Below the pieces are notes generated by a model, which was given only the letters and a program-made list of their open reading frames with translations, was not told the origin of the DNA and did not search any database. Source: Wolfiporia cocos (Eukaryota > Basidiomycota > Agaricomycetes > Polyporales > Phaeolaceae). From it: a stretch of DNA of 64,000 nt. Of this stretch, positions 1 through 12,753 are shown piece by piece. The position numbers and the translations under genes were made by a program. Positions within the stretch are counted from its first letter, which is position 1. Each line of letters starts with the position of its first letter. The DNA lies in NCBI GenBank assembly GCA_029448655.1, contig JACCLO010000057.1, positions 1-64,000 of the forward strand, read 5' to 3'.

Positions 1-2809
1 TAGTAGCTTACTTACTTTGTAAAGTAGCTTAGAAACCGTCCAATAGCATTTGTATTCGCCTCTGGAAATCCTGCGTCACCTGCTGGTTCCCAGGTTATCT
101 AGCCTGGTTAAGGTCGCTTATGTACATATAAAGCAACCTTTTACGTCTTAGGTACAATAAGTCAATCGAAAAACGATACTAGTACCTTACTCGACGTAGG
201 ATCGCGTACGCTTGGCAAACATATGCTTATAACTATTATTACTATGGGAATGCCTAAGTACCAAGTCGATTAAGATTCTTAATCTATCGGCGCCCGTTTG
301 ACTTCGGTCTTCGCTCCTGAAAAGGGGATTCGGGTTATTGAGCATCTGTCATTTGGTCACATGTCACAAAGAACCTTAGAACGGGGGCACCCCTTTTGGT
401 AATGGAATTCCTGACAAGGAAATTACCATCCGATTGGGAAGAGACGTCTGACAAGCGTCTATAAATAATTGGGTACAGCGCTGTTTCCACCAGCCACCCA
501 TGTACAAACAGATCGCAACAAGATTACTTCATTGAATCTTGCAATCTGGGTTAGAGGAAAGGAAAACAAGGGACACACGCTATTAATACGCGTTCCCTTG
601 AAGTGTAGCGGAGGCCGCAAGGCTTCTAGAATCACACTTCATTCGGCATTCTCGCACAATCGCCGAATCTACACCGGTTTCCAACCGGTCCCCCCCTGTA
701 TTGAAGTCGACAATTTCGCACGCCAATCGCAAAATTCGTCACGAGGCTAGCTACCTCACTTTTGATTTCACTTCGATTCAACTTTTCTCTGTGGGGAGAA
801 TAACCGAATTCGAAAAATACACCTTAGCAACTCAATGCGATCGTCCGCAAAAGGTCTCGAAGAAGCACTCGAAAACTTCCAGAGATAACAAGGGAGTCCC
901 CCTTATTAATTCAATCAAGCCGATTTGGCAATCGGTTATCATTTAATTGCTTGGTTTACGGAAACCTACGCCGTCGAGACGCGTAATAAATAAATCCGGA
1001 TCTGTATCCTTACGTCAAGAAAGGATTACATCTCGTCACTACATCGAATATGGGCCTGGAAAACCCTTCGATTCCGACAAACTAGGGCTTGGAAACCTTA
1101 GTATAAAAATCTGGTCGCATATGCGAGCGACTACACTGGATACAGCCGTATATGGATATACGTCAAGAATACCTTCGGCCCACATCCACCCACCCTTATC
1201 TGGGTATAGAGGCGGTTTAACCTCTTTAAAAACCAAAACCATCTGGATAGGTTTGATCGGGAGATCAAACGTGAAAGAGGGGGTGGAAACCCTAATTTCG
1301 CACCTAGGACCTTAACAAGTCCACTATCCCACGCTTACAAATGAACCTTACGGTCATTAAAGCAACAAACGACATGCACTAAGAGGCCCGATTACCCTCA
1401 TTCATGCTCGTACTGTCCTATTCGTATATGGACGACAACCCTGTAATAGGAATATAGTAGCTATCTATCCAATAGCGAAATATACCCTTCCCCAACGATC
1501 ATCCCAGTTCCCACGCTTACAATGTCATACTCAATCGAAGAACGACTTTAACGACATACAAGCACATTGGAAACTACCGTCATCGCCACCATGGGACTTC
1601 AGCCCTTACGGGATACACCTATACGAGACAACTCCTGACAAGGATGTATGTTCTCACGGTTACCCAATAAGGCCTCACTACGGCAACGACACTACAGTAT
1701 CAGGGAATACAATCATAAGCATTGACCATAATGCACAATGATTAGTACTTATACTATGGGGTTTTACACGAGAAGCCTACTCGTTAATAAATAAGTGCAT
1801 ACAACAACGAAGGCACAGCTTCATTCCGGAACTTACGACTCCGAAGAGATCGCTACGTAGAAGCAATCTAACTAGGGGACACAACCCCTGTAACAAATGG
1901 GCATTGACAAATGTCACACGCTTAGTACTTGCGATACTAGGGAGGCGACGCCTCATAAACGTTCATAAGGCGACGCCCTTTAATAACCGTTCAAACCGCA
2001 TAAGTCGTACAAAGTAGGATTACCCCTGTACAAGCACAAAGCCTAAGACACCCGCCACGCGAACGAAGGAACTTGCAATCCCATTCACCGCTAGGCAATA
2101 GACGTCGAAAAAGCACCGCTATGTCACACTCAATGGGTACTACGCATAAGCAACATATCCGCCCAAGGGCTCGAAGAGACACTAGAAAATCTCCAGAGCT
2201 AACAGTGAAGCCCTCACTCTAAGGAATATCGCACAATGCTATCCGAAATACGTACAACGACACAATGCACCCTCTAATACGCTTGGCAAGCTATTGGAGA
2301 TACAGATTACAAGTAGATTCAAAGGCACTATATGATGACCATTTCCATATCGCCTTCTACTACGAGTAACGTCATAAGCAAAAGCAATAATCCGACCAAG
2401 GTCGCGAAAAGGCACTAGAACACCTTCAGCGATAACAGGAGAGTCCCTCCTCTTAGGATCCGCATGCACAATGACAGCACACTCTAGTAACACGACTACA
2501 TCTCCCTAACAAACGGCATTTTGACCATTTCGGTCATCATGCGTTTTGATAATCGCTTAGTAACGGCATTTAGCACTTCGCTATCACGCGTTACTAACAA
2601 TAAGGAATACAAATCGCTATCCATTCACGCTCAGGTTCCACTACACAAGTCCTGAAACTCCCATTTATCCCTGTTCAATTGAACAAAATTGATAGCAGCA
2701 CATTAACGAGTATTTGGACACTTCGTCATCAACGCAGTTATACCGCTCTTGGGAAGGTACATCATGGAGGAATAGTTTCATCAGGGACGATGACCTAAAG
2801 CGGGTGTAA
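1..2809 (+). mobile_element. Array internal region, unit 1 (partial, window starts about 1.08 kb into it)
   Basis: This is the 3' part of one internal region, ending at a purine tract just before the LTR at 2810. The first 2.5 kb is identical by eye to 4991-7500 and 9962-12470, apart from one extra T in unit 2 (run of four at about 5666 against three here). Frame 2 is open from 701 to 1315 with one TAA at 944-946, but the translation resembles no family I know and shows no domain. Many short inverted repeats are present. I treat the region as non-coding. Confidence 0.75.
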
Positions 2810-3907
2810 TGTCACAGATTTATCTGGGGCTTACAGCATTTTTCCTACGATTATAGCAATTTACCTGGGATTTATACGTCTAACTACAAGTTATCTACGG
2901 GTTAACTCCCATTGCCACCACGACAAGCTCTTAACTGGGCTTATCAACCACATGACCAGCTTACAGTAACGCTACGGTACAACCACGTCCAATAGCAACA
3001 CTACAGCTACGTCATACAGGTCTCGCCCGTCAGAGCAAGACCAGCCACGTCATAGATCTTAGATCATAATGATAGGCCGAGCGCGGCACGCTCGCATAAT
3101 AATGTCCACATAGTACAAACAGTGCCTCGCTGGCATTGTACTATTGGGTCGGCCTTCCCGGCTTCCTACACGCCATAAGATCCTTGATCACAATGGCACC
3201 TCAGGCGCGCCACGCCTTCGCATAATAATGGCAACACGACCACACAGCACTATATTAGCATCAAGGCAATATCGCTATAGGTCACGGCCTTCTCGGCCTC
3301 CCACGGACTCGGCGTTCTCCAAGTCCCGGGCTTCTGCCATCACGGCGTTGCCCAAACACCGGACCTCGCCTCACGGCTAAGTCCAACACATGCCCCGGTA
3401 ACCATCCGGACCGGGCTATAACACATGCCACGGTACTTCCCGTCCAATGGCATAACGACCTCGGCGTCCTCGCCTTGGTCATCACACGAAGACCGGCCAA
3501 TCGCCATTATACCGCAAGGTATCCGGCAACCGGCTCCCCATATACCCGGGCTGCGCCCGCATTAACACAAGATAAAGGTATAATCCCTCTTCTACTATTG
3601 GTTCGGCCATTAGGGCCTTCCACGGCCATTGTAGATAGAGTCCATAAACATCAGATAAGATAGCGCTTCGCCCCTTGGCAAAGCCACATAACCCGGAATG
3701 GTCATAGCTAGCTAGTAGCACGTGCCATCCGCATAAACATGTATATAAGTAGGGCCTTGACGGCCTATAACTTTAGCTCTATTCTTCTCGGCGTCCGCCG
3801 TAGAAGATACCTCCAATATCCCTGCTGCATTGAGTTCTCTACCTCCCCCAGTCGCCTTGTCATATAGGATACAGGCTTGGTGAGTCCCACAGAGAGGTTC
3901 TGTGTCA
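2810..3907 (+). mobile_element. Array LTR A (1098 bp)
   Basis: Starts TGTCACAGAT and ends TGTGTCA. A TATATAAG box lies near 3743. It is diverged from LTRs B and C by scattered substitutions and small indels, although the internal sequence upstream is identical between units. The segment is rich in short inverted repeats built on GGCC and CGGCC. Confidence 0.8.
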
Positions 3908-6900
3908 TAAGAATAGAAACTTCCTACCCCCCTGCGCCTCCTTAATTGGTGGCGCCTGGGGTTTTTTCCTCCAACAGGTGTCCTGAGATAGCGCAGGAGC
4001 CGCTGCTCCTCTGCAAAGAGGATGTATGCTCCGTGGTTACGGATATGGAATACATCGGCGGCGGGCTTTAGCGGCCTGCTGCCACCCAGTGGGGCTCTAC
4101 CTTGCCTAATCAGCAGTATGCGTCCTGCGAACCCGGACTCCAGGTTTAAGGAGAGACGGCCGGCTTCCTGACAAGGTTGCTGGCTGTCAGCGGTTGAGAC
4201 CCGCCTATTGGGAAAAGGGGACCGTCTGCCTGTGTGCGCGCAGCCCCCTGTCTTGGCAATCCCTGTTCAGGGACCCAACACTACCAGTAGGATCCCCATA
4301 GGGATATGCGCTTCGGCGTATTCCCTTAGTTGGGTGTGGGAATCTTCCAAAGCCGCCCCCCCAGGCGTAAGGGGCCCGCTTGGGATCTCCTTCGGGGAGT
4401 CCAAGTGGTGAGGTGGCGCGACTCGCAAGGTCAACCAGCCGAGGTCACTCGCGGTAACCAATAGCATAAGTCCTTACGGGCAGCTCGGTGTGCGAGCCTG
4501 GGTCAAACGGATTTGGGGACCCACCGGAAGCATGCGGCGTTGCCCACCATCCTTGATGTGTGGAGCGCTCGTGAATGCGCGATCTTAGATCGACGGATGG
4601 TTTTTTAGCCCTGATGTGACACCCAGGTGGCTATAGATGGCAAGCCTTACCACTAAAGCGCGGACCGGTCGCGGTGTAATACTGCGACCACTTTCCAGCT
4701 CATCTCCACGAGGAAATGGGCTGTGTATCCTATTCCCAACCATGTGACCCAGCTTATCAAGCGCTGGCAGTCACCGACTCTCTTTCTAGAAGGAAGTCGC
4801 GCGCTTCGATGAAGACACCTGTCGGCTAAATTCCGCGCGGCGTCCTGACAAGGGCGCCCCTAACCATGCCCCCGTTCTTCTTGTGTTAGACATGACCACT
4901 CAGCGTTGATCGCTGATGATGAGCTCTCTTTCAGGTACCCTGGTATCCCAGTCAATAAGTAGATAAATATGTAGTTTTAGTGGCGGCTCCTAGTAGCTTA
5001 CTTACTTTGTAAAGTAGCTTAGAAACCGTCCAATAGCATTTGTATTCGCCTCTGGAAATCCTGCGTCACCTGCTGGTTCCCAGGTTATCTAGCCTGGTTA
5101 AGGTCGCTTATGTACATATAAAGCAACCTTTTACGTCTTAGGTACAATAAGTCAATCGAAAAACGATACTAGTACCTTACTCGACGTAGGATCGCGTACG
5201 CTTGGCAAACATATGCTTATAACTATTATTACTATGGGAATGCCTAAGTACCAAGTCGATTAAGATTCTTAATCTATCGGCGCCCGTTTGACTTCGGTCT
5301 TCGCTCCTGAAAAGGGGATTCGGGTTATTGAGCATCTGTCATTTGGTCACATGTCACAAAGAACCTTAGAACGGGGGCACCCCTTTTGGTAATGGAATTC
5401 CTGACAAGGAAATTACCATCCGATTGGGAAGAGACGTCTGACAAGCGTCTATAAATAATTGGGTACAGCGCTGTTTCCACCAGCCACCCATGTACAAACA
5501 GATCGCAACAAGATTACTTCATTGAATCTTGCAATCTGGGTTAGAGGAAAGGAAAACAAGGGACACACGCTATTAATACGCGTTCCCTTGAAGTGTAGCG
5601 GAGGCCGCAAGGCTTCTAGAATCACACTTCATTCGGCATTCTCGCACAATCGCCGAATCTACACCGGTTTTCCAACCGGTCCCCCCCTGTATTGAAGTCG
5701 ACAATTTCGCACGCCAATCGCAAAATTCGTCACGAGGCTAGCTACCTCACTTTTGATTTCACTTCGATTCAACTTTTCTCTGTGGGGAGAATAACCGAAT
5801 TCGAAAAATACACCTTAGCAACTCAATGCGATCGTCCGCAAAAGGTCTCGAAGAAGCACTCGAAAACTTCCAGAGATAACAAGGGAGTCCCCCTTATTAA
5901 TTCAATCAAGCCGATTTGGCAATCGGTTATCATTTAATTGCTTGGTTTACGGAAACCTACGCCGTCGAGACGCGTAATAAATAAATCCGGATCTGTATCC
6001 TTACGTCAAGAAAGGATTACATCTCGTCACTACATCGAATATGGGCCTGGAAAACCCTTCGATTCCGACAAACTAGGGCTTGGAAACCTTAGTATAAAAA
6101 TCTGGTCGCATATGCGAGCGACTACACTGGATACAGCCGTATATGGATATACGTCAAGAATACCTTCGGCCCACATCCACCCACCCTTATCTGGGTATAG
6201 AGGCGGTTTAACCTCTTTAAAAACCAAAACCATCTGGATAGGTTTGATCGGGAGATCAAACGTGAAAGAGGGGGTGGAAACCCTAATTTCGCACCTAGGA
6301 CCTTAACAAGTCCACTATCCCACGCTTACAAATGAACCTTACGGTCATTAAAGCAACAAACGACATGCACTAAGAGGCCCGATTACCCTCATTCATGCTC
6401 GTACTGTCCTATTCGTATATGGACGACAACCCTGTAATAGGAATATAGTAGCTATCTATCCAATAGCGAAATATACCCTTCCCCAACGATCATCCCAGTT
6501 CCCACGCTTACAATGTCATACTCAATCGAAGAACGACTTTAACGACATACAAGCACATTGGAAACTACCGTCATCGCCACCATGGGACTTCAGCCCTTAC
6601 GGGATACACCTATACGAGACAACTCCTGACAAGGATGTATGTTCTCACGGTTACCCAATAAGGCCTCACTACGGCAACGACACTACAGTATCAGGGAATA
6701 CAATCATAAGCATTGACCATAATGCACAATGATTAGTACTTATACTATGGGGTTTTACACGAGAAGCCTACTCGTTAATAAATAAGTGCATACAACAACG
6801 AAGGCACAGCTTCATTCCGGAACTTACGACTCCGAAGAGATCGCTACGTAGAAGCAATCTAACTAGGGGACACAACCCCTGTAACAAATGGGCATTGACA

Positions 6901-7501
6901 AATGTCACACGCTTAGTACTTGCGATACTAGGGAGGCGACGCCTCATAAACGTTCATAAGGCGACGCCCTTTAATAACCGTTCAAACCGCATAAGTCGTA
7001 CAAAGTAGGATTACCCCTGTACAAGCACAAAGCCTAAGACACCCGCCACGCGAACGAAGGAACTTGCAATCCCATTCACCGCTAGGCAATAGACGTCGAA
7101 AAAGCACCGCTATGTCACACTCAATGGGTACTACGCATAAGCAACATATCCGCCCAAGGGCTCGAAGAGACACTAGAAAATCTCCAGAGCTAACAGTGAA
7201 GCCCTCACTCTAAGGAATATCGCACAATGCTATCCGAAATACGTACAACGACACAATGCACCCTCTAATACGCTTGGCAAGCTATTGGAGATACAGATTA
7301 CAAGTAGATTCAAAGGCACTATATGATGACCATTTCCATATCGCCTTCTACTACGAGTAACGTCATAAGCAAAAGCAATAATCCGACCAAGGTCGCGAAA
7401 AGGCACTAGAACACCTTCAGCGATAACAGGAGAGTCCCTCCTCTTAGGATCCGCATGCACAATGACAGCACACTCTAGTAACACGACTACATCTCCCTAA
7501 C

Positions 7502-7713
7502 AACGGCATTTGACCTTTCGGTCATCACGCGTGATAATCGCTAGTAACGGCATTTAGCACTCTCGCTATCACGCGTTACAAATCACTATAAGGAATAAAA
7601 TCGCCTTCCACGCTCAGGTTCCACCACAAGTCCTGAAACTCCCATTTATCCCTGTTCAATTGACAAATTGAAGCAGCACCATAACGGCATTTGACACTTC
7701 GTCATCACGCGTT
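7502..7713 (+). repeat. Three related short hairpins in array unit 2
   Basis: Three copies of a motif of about 31 bases lie at 7502-7532, 7546-7577 and 7683-7713. Each begins AACGGCATT and ends with an ACGCG-type block. Each has a central hairpin whose stem differs: TGACC/GGTCA in copy 1, TAGC/GCTA in copy 2 and TGAC/GTCA in copy 3. The outer AACG/CGTT can also pair in copies 2 and 3. Paired changes that keep complementarity suggest selection for structure. The same three occur at 12472-12683 and, more decayed, at 2512-2739. Confidence 0.7.
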
Positions 7714-7770
7714 ATACCGCTCTTGGGACGTACACAATGAGGAATAGTTTCATCAGGGACGATGAAACCT

Positions 7771-7783
7771 AAAGCGGGGGTAA
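7771..7783 (+). promoter_or_regulatory. Polypurine tract of the array element
   Basis: AAAGCGGGGG followed by TAA lies directly before the LTR start TGTCAC at 7784; it is repeated at 12741-12753. The position fits plus-strand DNA priming. The TRIM at 16177-17096 has the almost identical GTGGGGGTAA before its own 3' LTR, hinting that both are copied by the same enzymes. Confidence 0.7.
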
Positions 7784-8891
7784 TGTCACAGATTTATCTG
7801 GGACTTACAGCATTTTTTCCTACGATTATAGCAATTTACCTGGGATTTATACGTCTACCTACAAGTTATCTACGGGTTAACCCCCATTGCCACAACGACA
7901 AGCTCTTAACTGGGCTCGTCAACCCACATGACCAGCTTACATAACGCTACGGCACCTTCCGGAACAATAGCATAGTATAGCTACGTCATACAGGTCACGC
8001 CCTACAGAGCAAGACCAGCCACGACATAGATCCTAGATCATAATGATAGGCCGAGCGCGGCACGCTCGCATAATAATGTCAACAAGTACAAACAGTTGCC
8101 TCGCGGCCTTGTACTACTTGGGTCGGCCTTCCCGGCTTCCACTCGCCATAAGATCCTTAGATCACAATGGCACCTCCGGCGCGCCACGCCTTCGCATAAT
8201 AATGGCAACACGGCCAAATAGCACTATATTAGCATCAAGGCAATATCGCTATAGGCTACGGCCTTCTCGGCCTCCCACGGACTCGGCGTACTCCAAGTCC
8301 CGGGCTTCTGCCATCACGGCGTTGCCCAAACACCGGTCCTCGCCTCACGGCTAAGACCAACCATATGTTCCGGTAACCTTCCGGTCCGGACATATCACAT
8401 GCTACGGTGCCTGCTGGCCCAATAGCATAACGACCTCGGCGCCTCGCCTTGGTCATCCAACGAAGCACGGCCAATCGCCATTATACCGCAAGGTATCCGG
8501 CAACCCGGCTTCACCTATACCCGGGCTGCGCCCGCTGTTAGGCATCACAATAAAGACATAATCCCTCTATTACGATTGGGTCGGCCATTAGGGCCTTCCA
8601 CGGCCATTCTAGATAGAGTAACTAAAAACATCAGATAAGATAAAGCTTCGCCACTTGGCAAAGCCACATAACCCGGTAAGGACATAGCTAGCTAGTAGCA
8701 CGTGACCTTCCCGTACACATGTATATAAGTAGGAGCCAAGCGCTCTATAACTTCAGTTCTATTCTTCTCGGCGTACGCCGTAGAAGAACCTTCCATCTAC
8801 TATTGCGTCTGATAACCTCTACCTCACCTAGTCGCCCTTAGTTCATCGCAAGGATACTGGCTTGGTGAGTCCCACAGAGCCATCTGTGTCA
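7784..8891 (+). mobile_element. Array LTR B (1108 bp)
   Basis: Starts TGTCACAGAT at 7784 and ends ATCTGTGTCA at 8891. TATATAAG is at 8722-8729. The sequence GTTCTATTCTT at 8756-8766, 34 bases after the start of the TATA box, is the exact complement of the primer site that follows the LTR and is the likely 5' end of the transcript. The 3' part (TATA region, then GTGAGTCCCACAG near the end) is shared with the 699-bp solo LTR at 33817-34515, so the two are related families. Confidence 0.85.
8756..8766 (+). promoter_or_regulatory. Predicted transcript 5' end / self-primer of array element
   Basis: GTTCTATTCTT here is the reverse complement of AAGAATAGAAC at 8893-8903. It lies 34 bases downstream of the start of TATATAAG, where initiation is expected. 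The same 11 bases recur in LTR C at 13714-13724. In Tf1-type elements the first 11 bases of the RNA act as the reverse-transcription primer; this assignment by analogy is an inference. Confidence 0.65.
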
Positions 8892-11800
8892 TAAGAATAG
8901 AACTACCTACCCCCCTGCGCCTCCTTAACTGGTGGCGCCTGGGTTTTTCCTCCAACAGGTGTCTGAGATAGCGCAGGGGCCGCTACTCTCCTGCAAAGGG
9001 GATGTATGCTCCGTGGTTGTGGATATGGGATACATCGTGGCGGGCTTAGCGGCCTGCTGCCACCCAGTGGGGCTCTGCTTGCCTAATCAGCGGCAGGGTC
9101 CTGCAAACCCGGACTCCAGGGTTAAGGAGAGACGGCTGCTTCCTGGCAAGGTGCGGCTGTCAGCGGTTGAGACCGCCTGTTGAGAAGAGGGTGACGGTCT
9201 GCCTGTGCGCGCCCAACCCCCTGGCATGGCAATCCCTGTTCAGGGACCCATCCCTATCAGCAGGATCCCCATAGGGATATGCGCTTCGGCGTATTCCCTT
9301 AGTAGGGTGTGGGAATCTTCCAAAGCCGCCCCCAGGCGTAAGGGGCCCGCTTGGGATCTCCTTCGGGGAATCCAAGTGGCGAGGTGGTGCGACTCGCAAG
9401 GCCAAACCAGCCGAGGTCACTCGCGGTAGCCAATAGCGTAAGTCCTACGGGCAGCTCGGTGTGCGAGCCTGGGTTAAACCGAGTTGGGGCCCCACCGGAA
9501 GCATGCGGCGTTGCCCACCATCCTTGATGTGTGGAGCGCTCGTGAATGCGCGATCTTAGATCGACGGATGGTTTTTTAGCCCTGATGTGACACCCAGGTG
9601 GCTATAGATGGCAAGCCTTACCACTAAAGCGCGGACCGGTCGCGGTGTAATACTGCGACCACTTTCCAGCTCATCTCCACGAGGAAATGGGCTGTGTATC
9701 CTATTCCCAACCATGTGACCCAGCTTATCAAGCGCTGGCAGTCACCGACTCTCTTTCTAGAAGGAAGTCGCGCGCTTCGATGAAGACACCTGTCGGCTAA
9801 ATTCCGCGCGGCGTCCTGACAAGGGCGCCCCTAACCATGCCCCCGTTCTTCTTGTGTTAGACATGACCACTCAGCGTTGATCGCTGATGATGAGCTCTCT
9901 TTCAGGTACCCTGGTATCCCAGTCAATAAGTAGATAAATATGTAGTTTTAGTGGCGGCTCCTAGTAGCTTACTTACTTTGTAAAGTAGCTTAGAAACCGT
10001 CCAATAGCATTTGTATTCGCCTCTGGAAATCCTGCGTCACCTGCTGGTTCCCAGGTTATCTAGCCTGGTTAAGGTCGCTTATGTACATATAAAGCAACCT
10101 TTTACGTCTTAGGTACAATAAGTCAATCGAAAAACGATACTAGTACCTTACTCGACGTAGGATCGCGTACGCTTGGCAAACATATGCTTATAACTATTAT
10201 TACTATGGGAATGCCTAAGTACCAAGTCGATTAAGATTCTTAATCTATCGGCGCCCGTTTGACTTCGGTCTTCGCTCCTGAAAAGGGGATTCGGGTTATT
10301 GAGCATCTGTCATTTGGTCACATGTCACAAAGAACCTTAGAACGGGGGCACCCCTTTTGGTAATGGAATTCCTGACAAGGAAATTACCATCCGATTGGGA
10401 AGAGACGTCTGACAAGCGTCTATAAATAATTGGGTACAGCGCTGTTTCCACCAGCCACCCATGTACAAACAGATCGCAACAAGATTACTTCATTGAATCT
10501 TGCAATCTGGGTTAGAGGAAAGGAAAACAAGGGACACACGCTATTAATACGCGTTCCCTTGAAGTGTAGCGGAGGCCGCAAGGCTTCTAGAATCACACTT
10601 CATTCGGCATTCTCGCACAATCGCCGAATCTACACCGGTTTCCAACCGGTCCCCCCCTGTATTGAAGTCGACAATTTCGCACGCCAATCGCAAAATTCGT
10701 CACGAGGCTAGCTACCTCACTTTTGATTTCACTTCGATTCAACTTTTCTCTGTGGGGAGAATAACCGAATTCGAAAAATACACCTTAGCAACTCAATGCG
10801 ATCGTCCGCAAAAGGTCTCGAAGAAGCACTCGAAAACTTCCAGAGATAACAAGGGAGTCCCCCTTATTAATTCAATCAAGCCGATTTGGCAATCGGTTAT
10901 CATTTAATTGCTTGGTTTACGGAAACCTACGCCGTCGAGACGCGTAATAAATAAATCCGGATCTGTATCCTTACGTCAAGAAAGGATTACATCTCGTCAC
11001 TACATCGAATATGGGCCTGGAAAACCCTTCGATTCCGACAAACTAGGGCTTGGAAACCTTAGTATAAAAATCTGGTCGCATATGCGAGCGACTACACTGG
11101 ATACAGCCGTATATGGATATACGTCAAGAATACCTTCGGCCCACATCCACCCACCCTTATCTGGGTATAGAGGCGGTTTAACCTCTTTAAAAACCAAAAC
11201 CATCTGGATAGGTTTGATCGGGAGATCAAACGTGAAAGAGGGGGTGGAAACCCTAATTTCGCACCTAGGACCTTAACAAGTCCACTATCCCACGCTTACA
11301 AATGAACCTTACGGTCATTAAAGCAACAAACGACATGCACTAAGAGGCCCGATTACCCTCATTCATGCTCGTACTGTCCTATTCGTATATGGACGACAAC
11401 CCTGTAATAGGAATATAGTAGCTATCTATCCAATAGCGAAATATACCCTTCCCCAACGATCATCCCAGTTCCCACGCTTACAATGTCATACTCAATCGAA
11501 GAACGACTTTAACGACATACAAGCACATTGGAAACTACCGTCATCGCCACCATGGGACTTCAGCCCTTACGGGATACACCTATACGAGACAACTCCTGAC
11601 AAGGATGTATGTTCTCACGGTTACCCAATAAGGCCTCACTACGGCAACGACACTACAGTATCAGGGAATACAATCATAAGCATTGACCATAATGCACAAT
11701 GATTAGTACTTATACTATGGGGTTTTACACGAGAAGCCTACTCGTTAATAAATAAGTGCATACAACAACGAAGGCACAGCTTCATTCCGGAACTTACGAC

Positions 11801-12753
11801 TCCGAAGAGATCGCTACGTAGAAGCAATCTAACTAGGGGACACAACCCCTGTAACAAATGGGCATTGACAAATGTCACACGCTTAGTACTTGCGATACTA
11901 GGGAGGCGACGCCTCATAAACGTTCATAAGGCGACGCCCTTTAATAACCGTTCAAACCGCATAAGTCGTACAAAGTAGGATTACCCCTGTACAAGCACAA
12001 AGCCTAAGACACCCGCCACGCGAACGAAGGAACTTGCAATCCCATTCACCGCTAGGCAATAGACGTCGAAAAAGCACCGCTATGTCACACTCAATGGGTA
12101 CTACGCATAAGCAACATATCCGCCCAAGGGCTCGAAGAGACACTAGAAAATCTCCAGAGCTAACAGTGAAGCCCTCACTCTAAGGAATATCGCACAATGC
12201 TATCCGAAATACGTACAACGACACAATGCACCCTCTAATACGCTTGGCAAGCTATTGGAGATACAGATTACAAGTAGATTCAAAGGCACTATATGATGAC
12301 CATTTCCATATCGCCTTCTACTACGAGTAACGTCATAAGCAAAAGCAATAATCCGACCAAGGTCGCGAAAAGGCACTAGAACACCTTCAGCGATAACAGG
12401 AGAGTCCCTCCTCTTAGGATCCGCATGCACAATGACAGCACACTCTAGTAACACGACTACATCTCCCTAACAACGGCATTTGACCTTTCGGTCATCACGC
12501 GTTGATAATCGCTAGTAACGGCATTTAGCACTTCGCTATCACGCGTTACAAATCACTATAAGGAATAAAATCGCCTTCCACGCTCAGGTTCCACCACAAG
12601 TCCTGAAACTCCCATTTATCCCTGTTCAATTGACAAATTGAAGCAGCACCATAACGGCATTTGACACTTCGTCATCACGCGTTATACCGCTCTTGGGACG
12701 TACACAATGAGGAATAGTTTCATCAGGGACGATGAAACCTAAAGCGGGGGTAA
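8892..12753 (+). mobile_element. Array internal region between LTRs B and C (3862 bp)
   Basis: Same content as 3908-7783: primer site at 8893-8903, no retroelement coding domains, three hairpins near the end (12472-12503, 12517-12547, 12653-12683) and a purine tract at 12741-12750. Together with LTRs B and C this forms a 6064-bp unit that looks structurally complete as a non-autonomous element. Its first 600 bp after the LTR are diverged from unit 1 by many one- and two-base indels. From about 9495 the sequence becomes identical again to about 4524 onward. Confidence 0.8.
8893..8903 (+). promoter_or_regulatory. Self-priming primer-binding site of array element
   Basis: AAGAATAGAAC, one base after the LTR end at 8891, is perfectly complementary over 11 bases to 8756-8766 within the LTR. 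There is no TGG-type match to a tRNA 3' end. The one-base gap and 11-base length are the same as in the 8.4-kb chromovirus at 23727-23737. Confidence 0.65.

Larger units (their letters stand above)
3908..7783 (+). mobile_element. Array internal region between LTRs A and B (3876 bp)
   Basis: Complete internal region. It begins one base before a putative primer site (3909 onward), which matches the complement of LTR A in 9 of 11 bases here. It ends with AAAGCGGGGG at 7771-7780 followed by TAA and then LTR B. It lacks gag, protease, RT and integrase in all frames. The largest open stretch, 5692-6306 with one internal stop, is not recognisable. The last part holds three hairpin copies (see 7502-7713). 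Confidence 0.8.

Noticed and set aside
701..1315. Open frame in each array unit (repeated at 5692 and 10662)
   Set aside because: It is interrupted by a TAA, has no recognisable domain, and the near-identity between units is at DNA level, so repetition is not evidence of coding.
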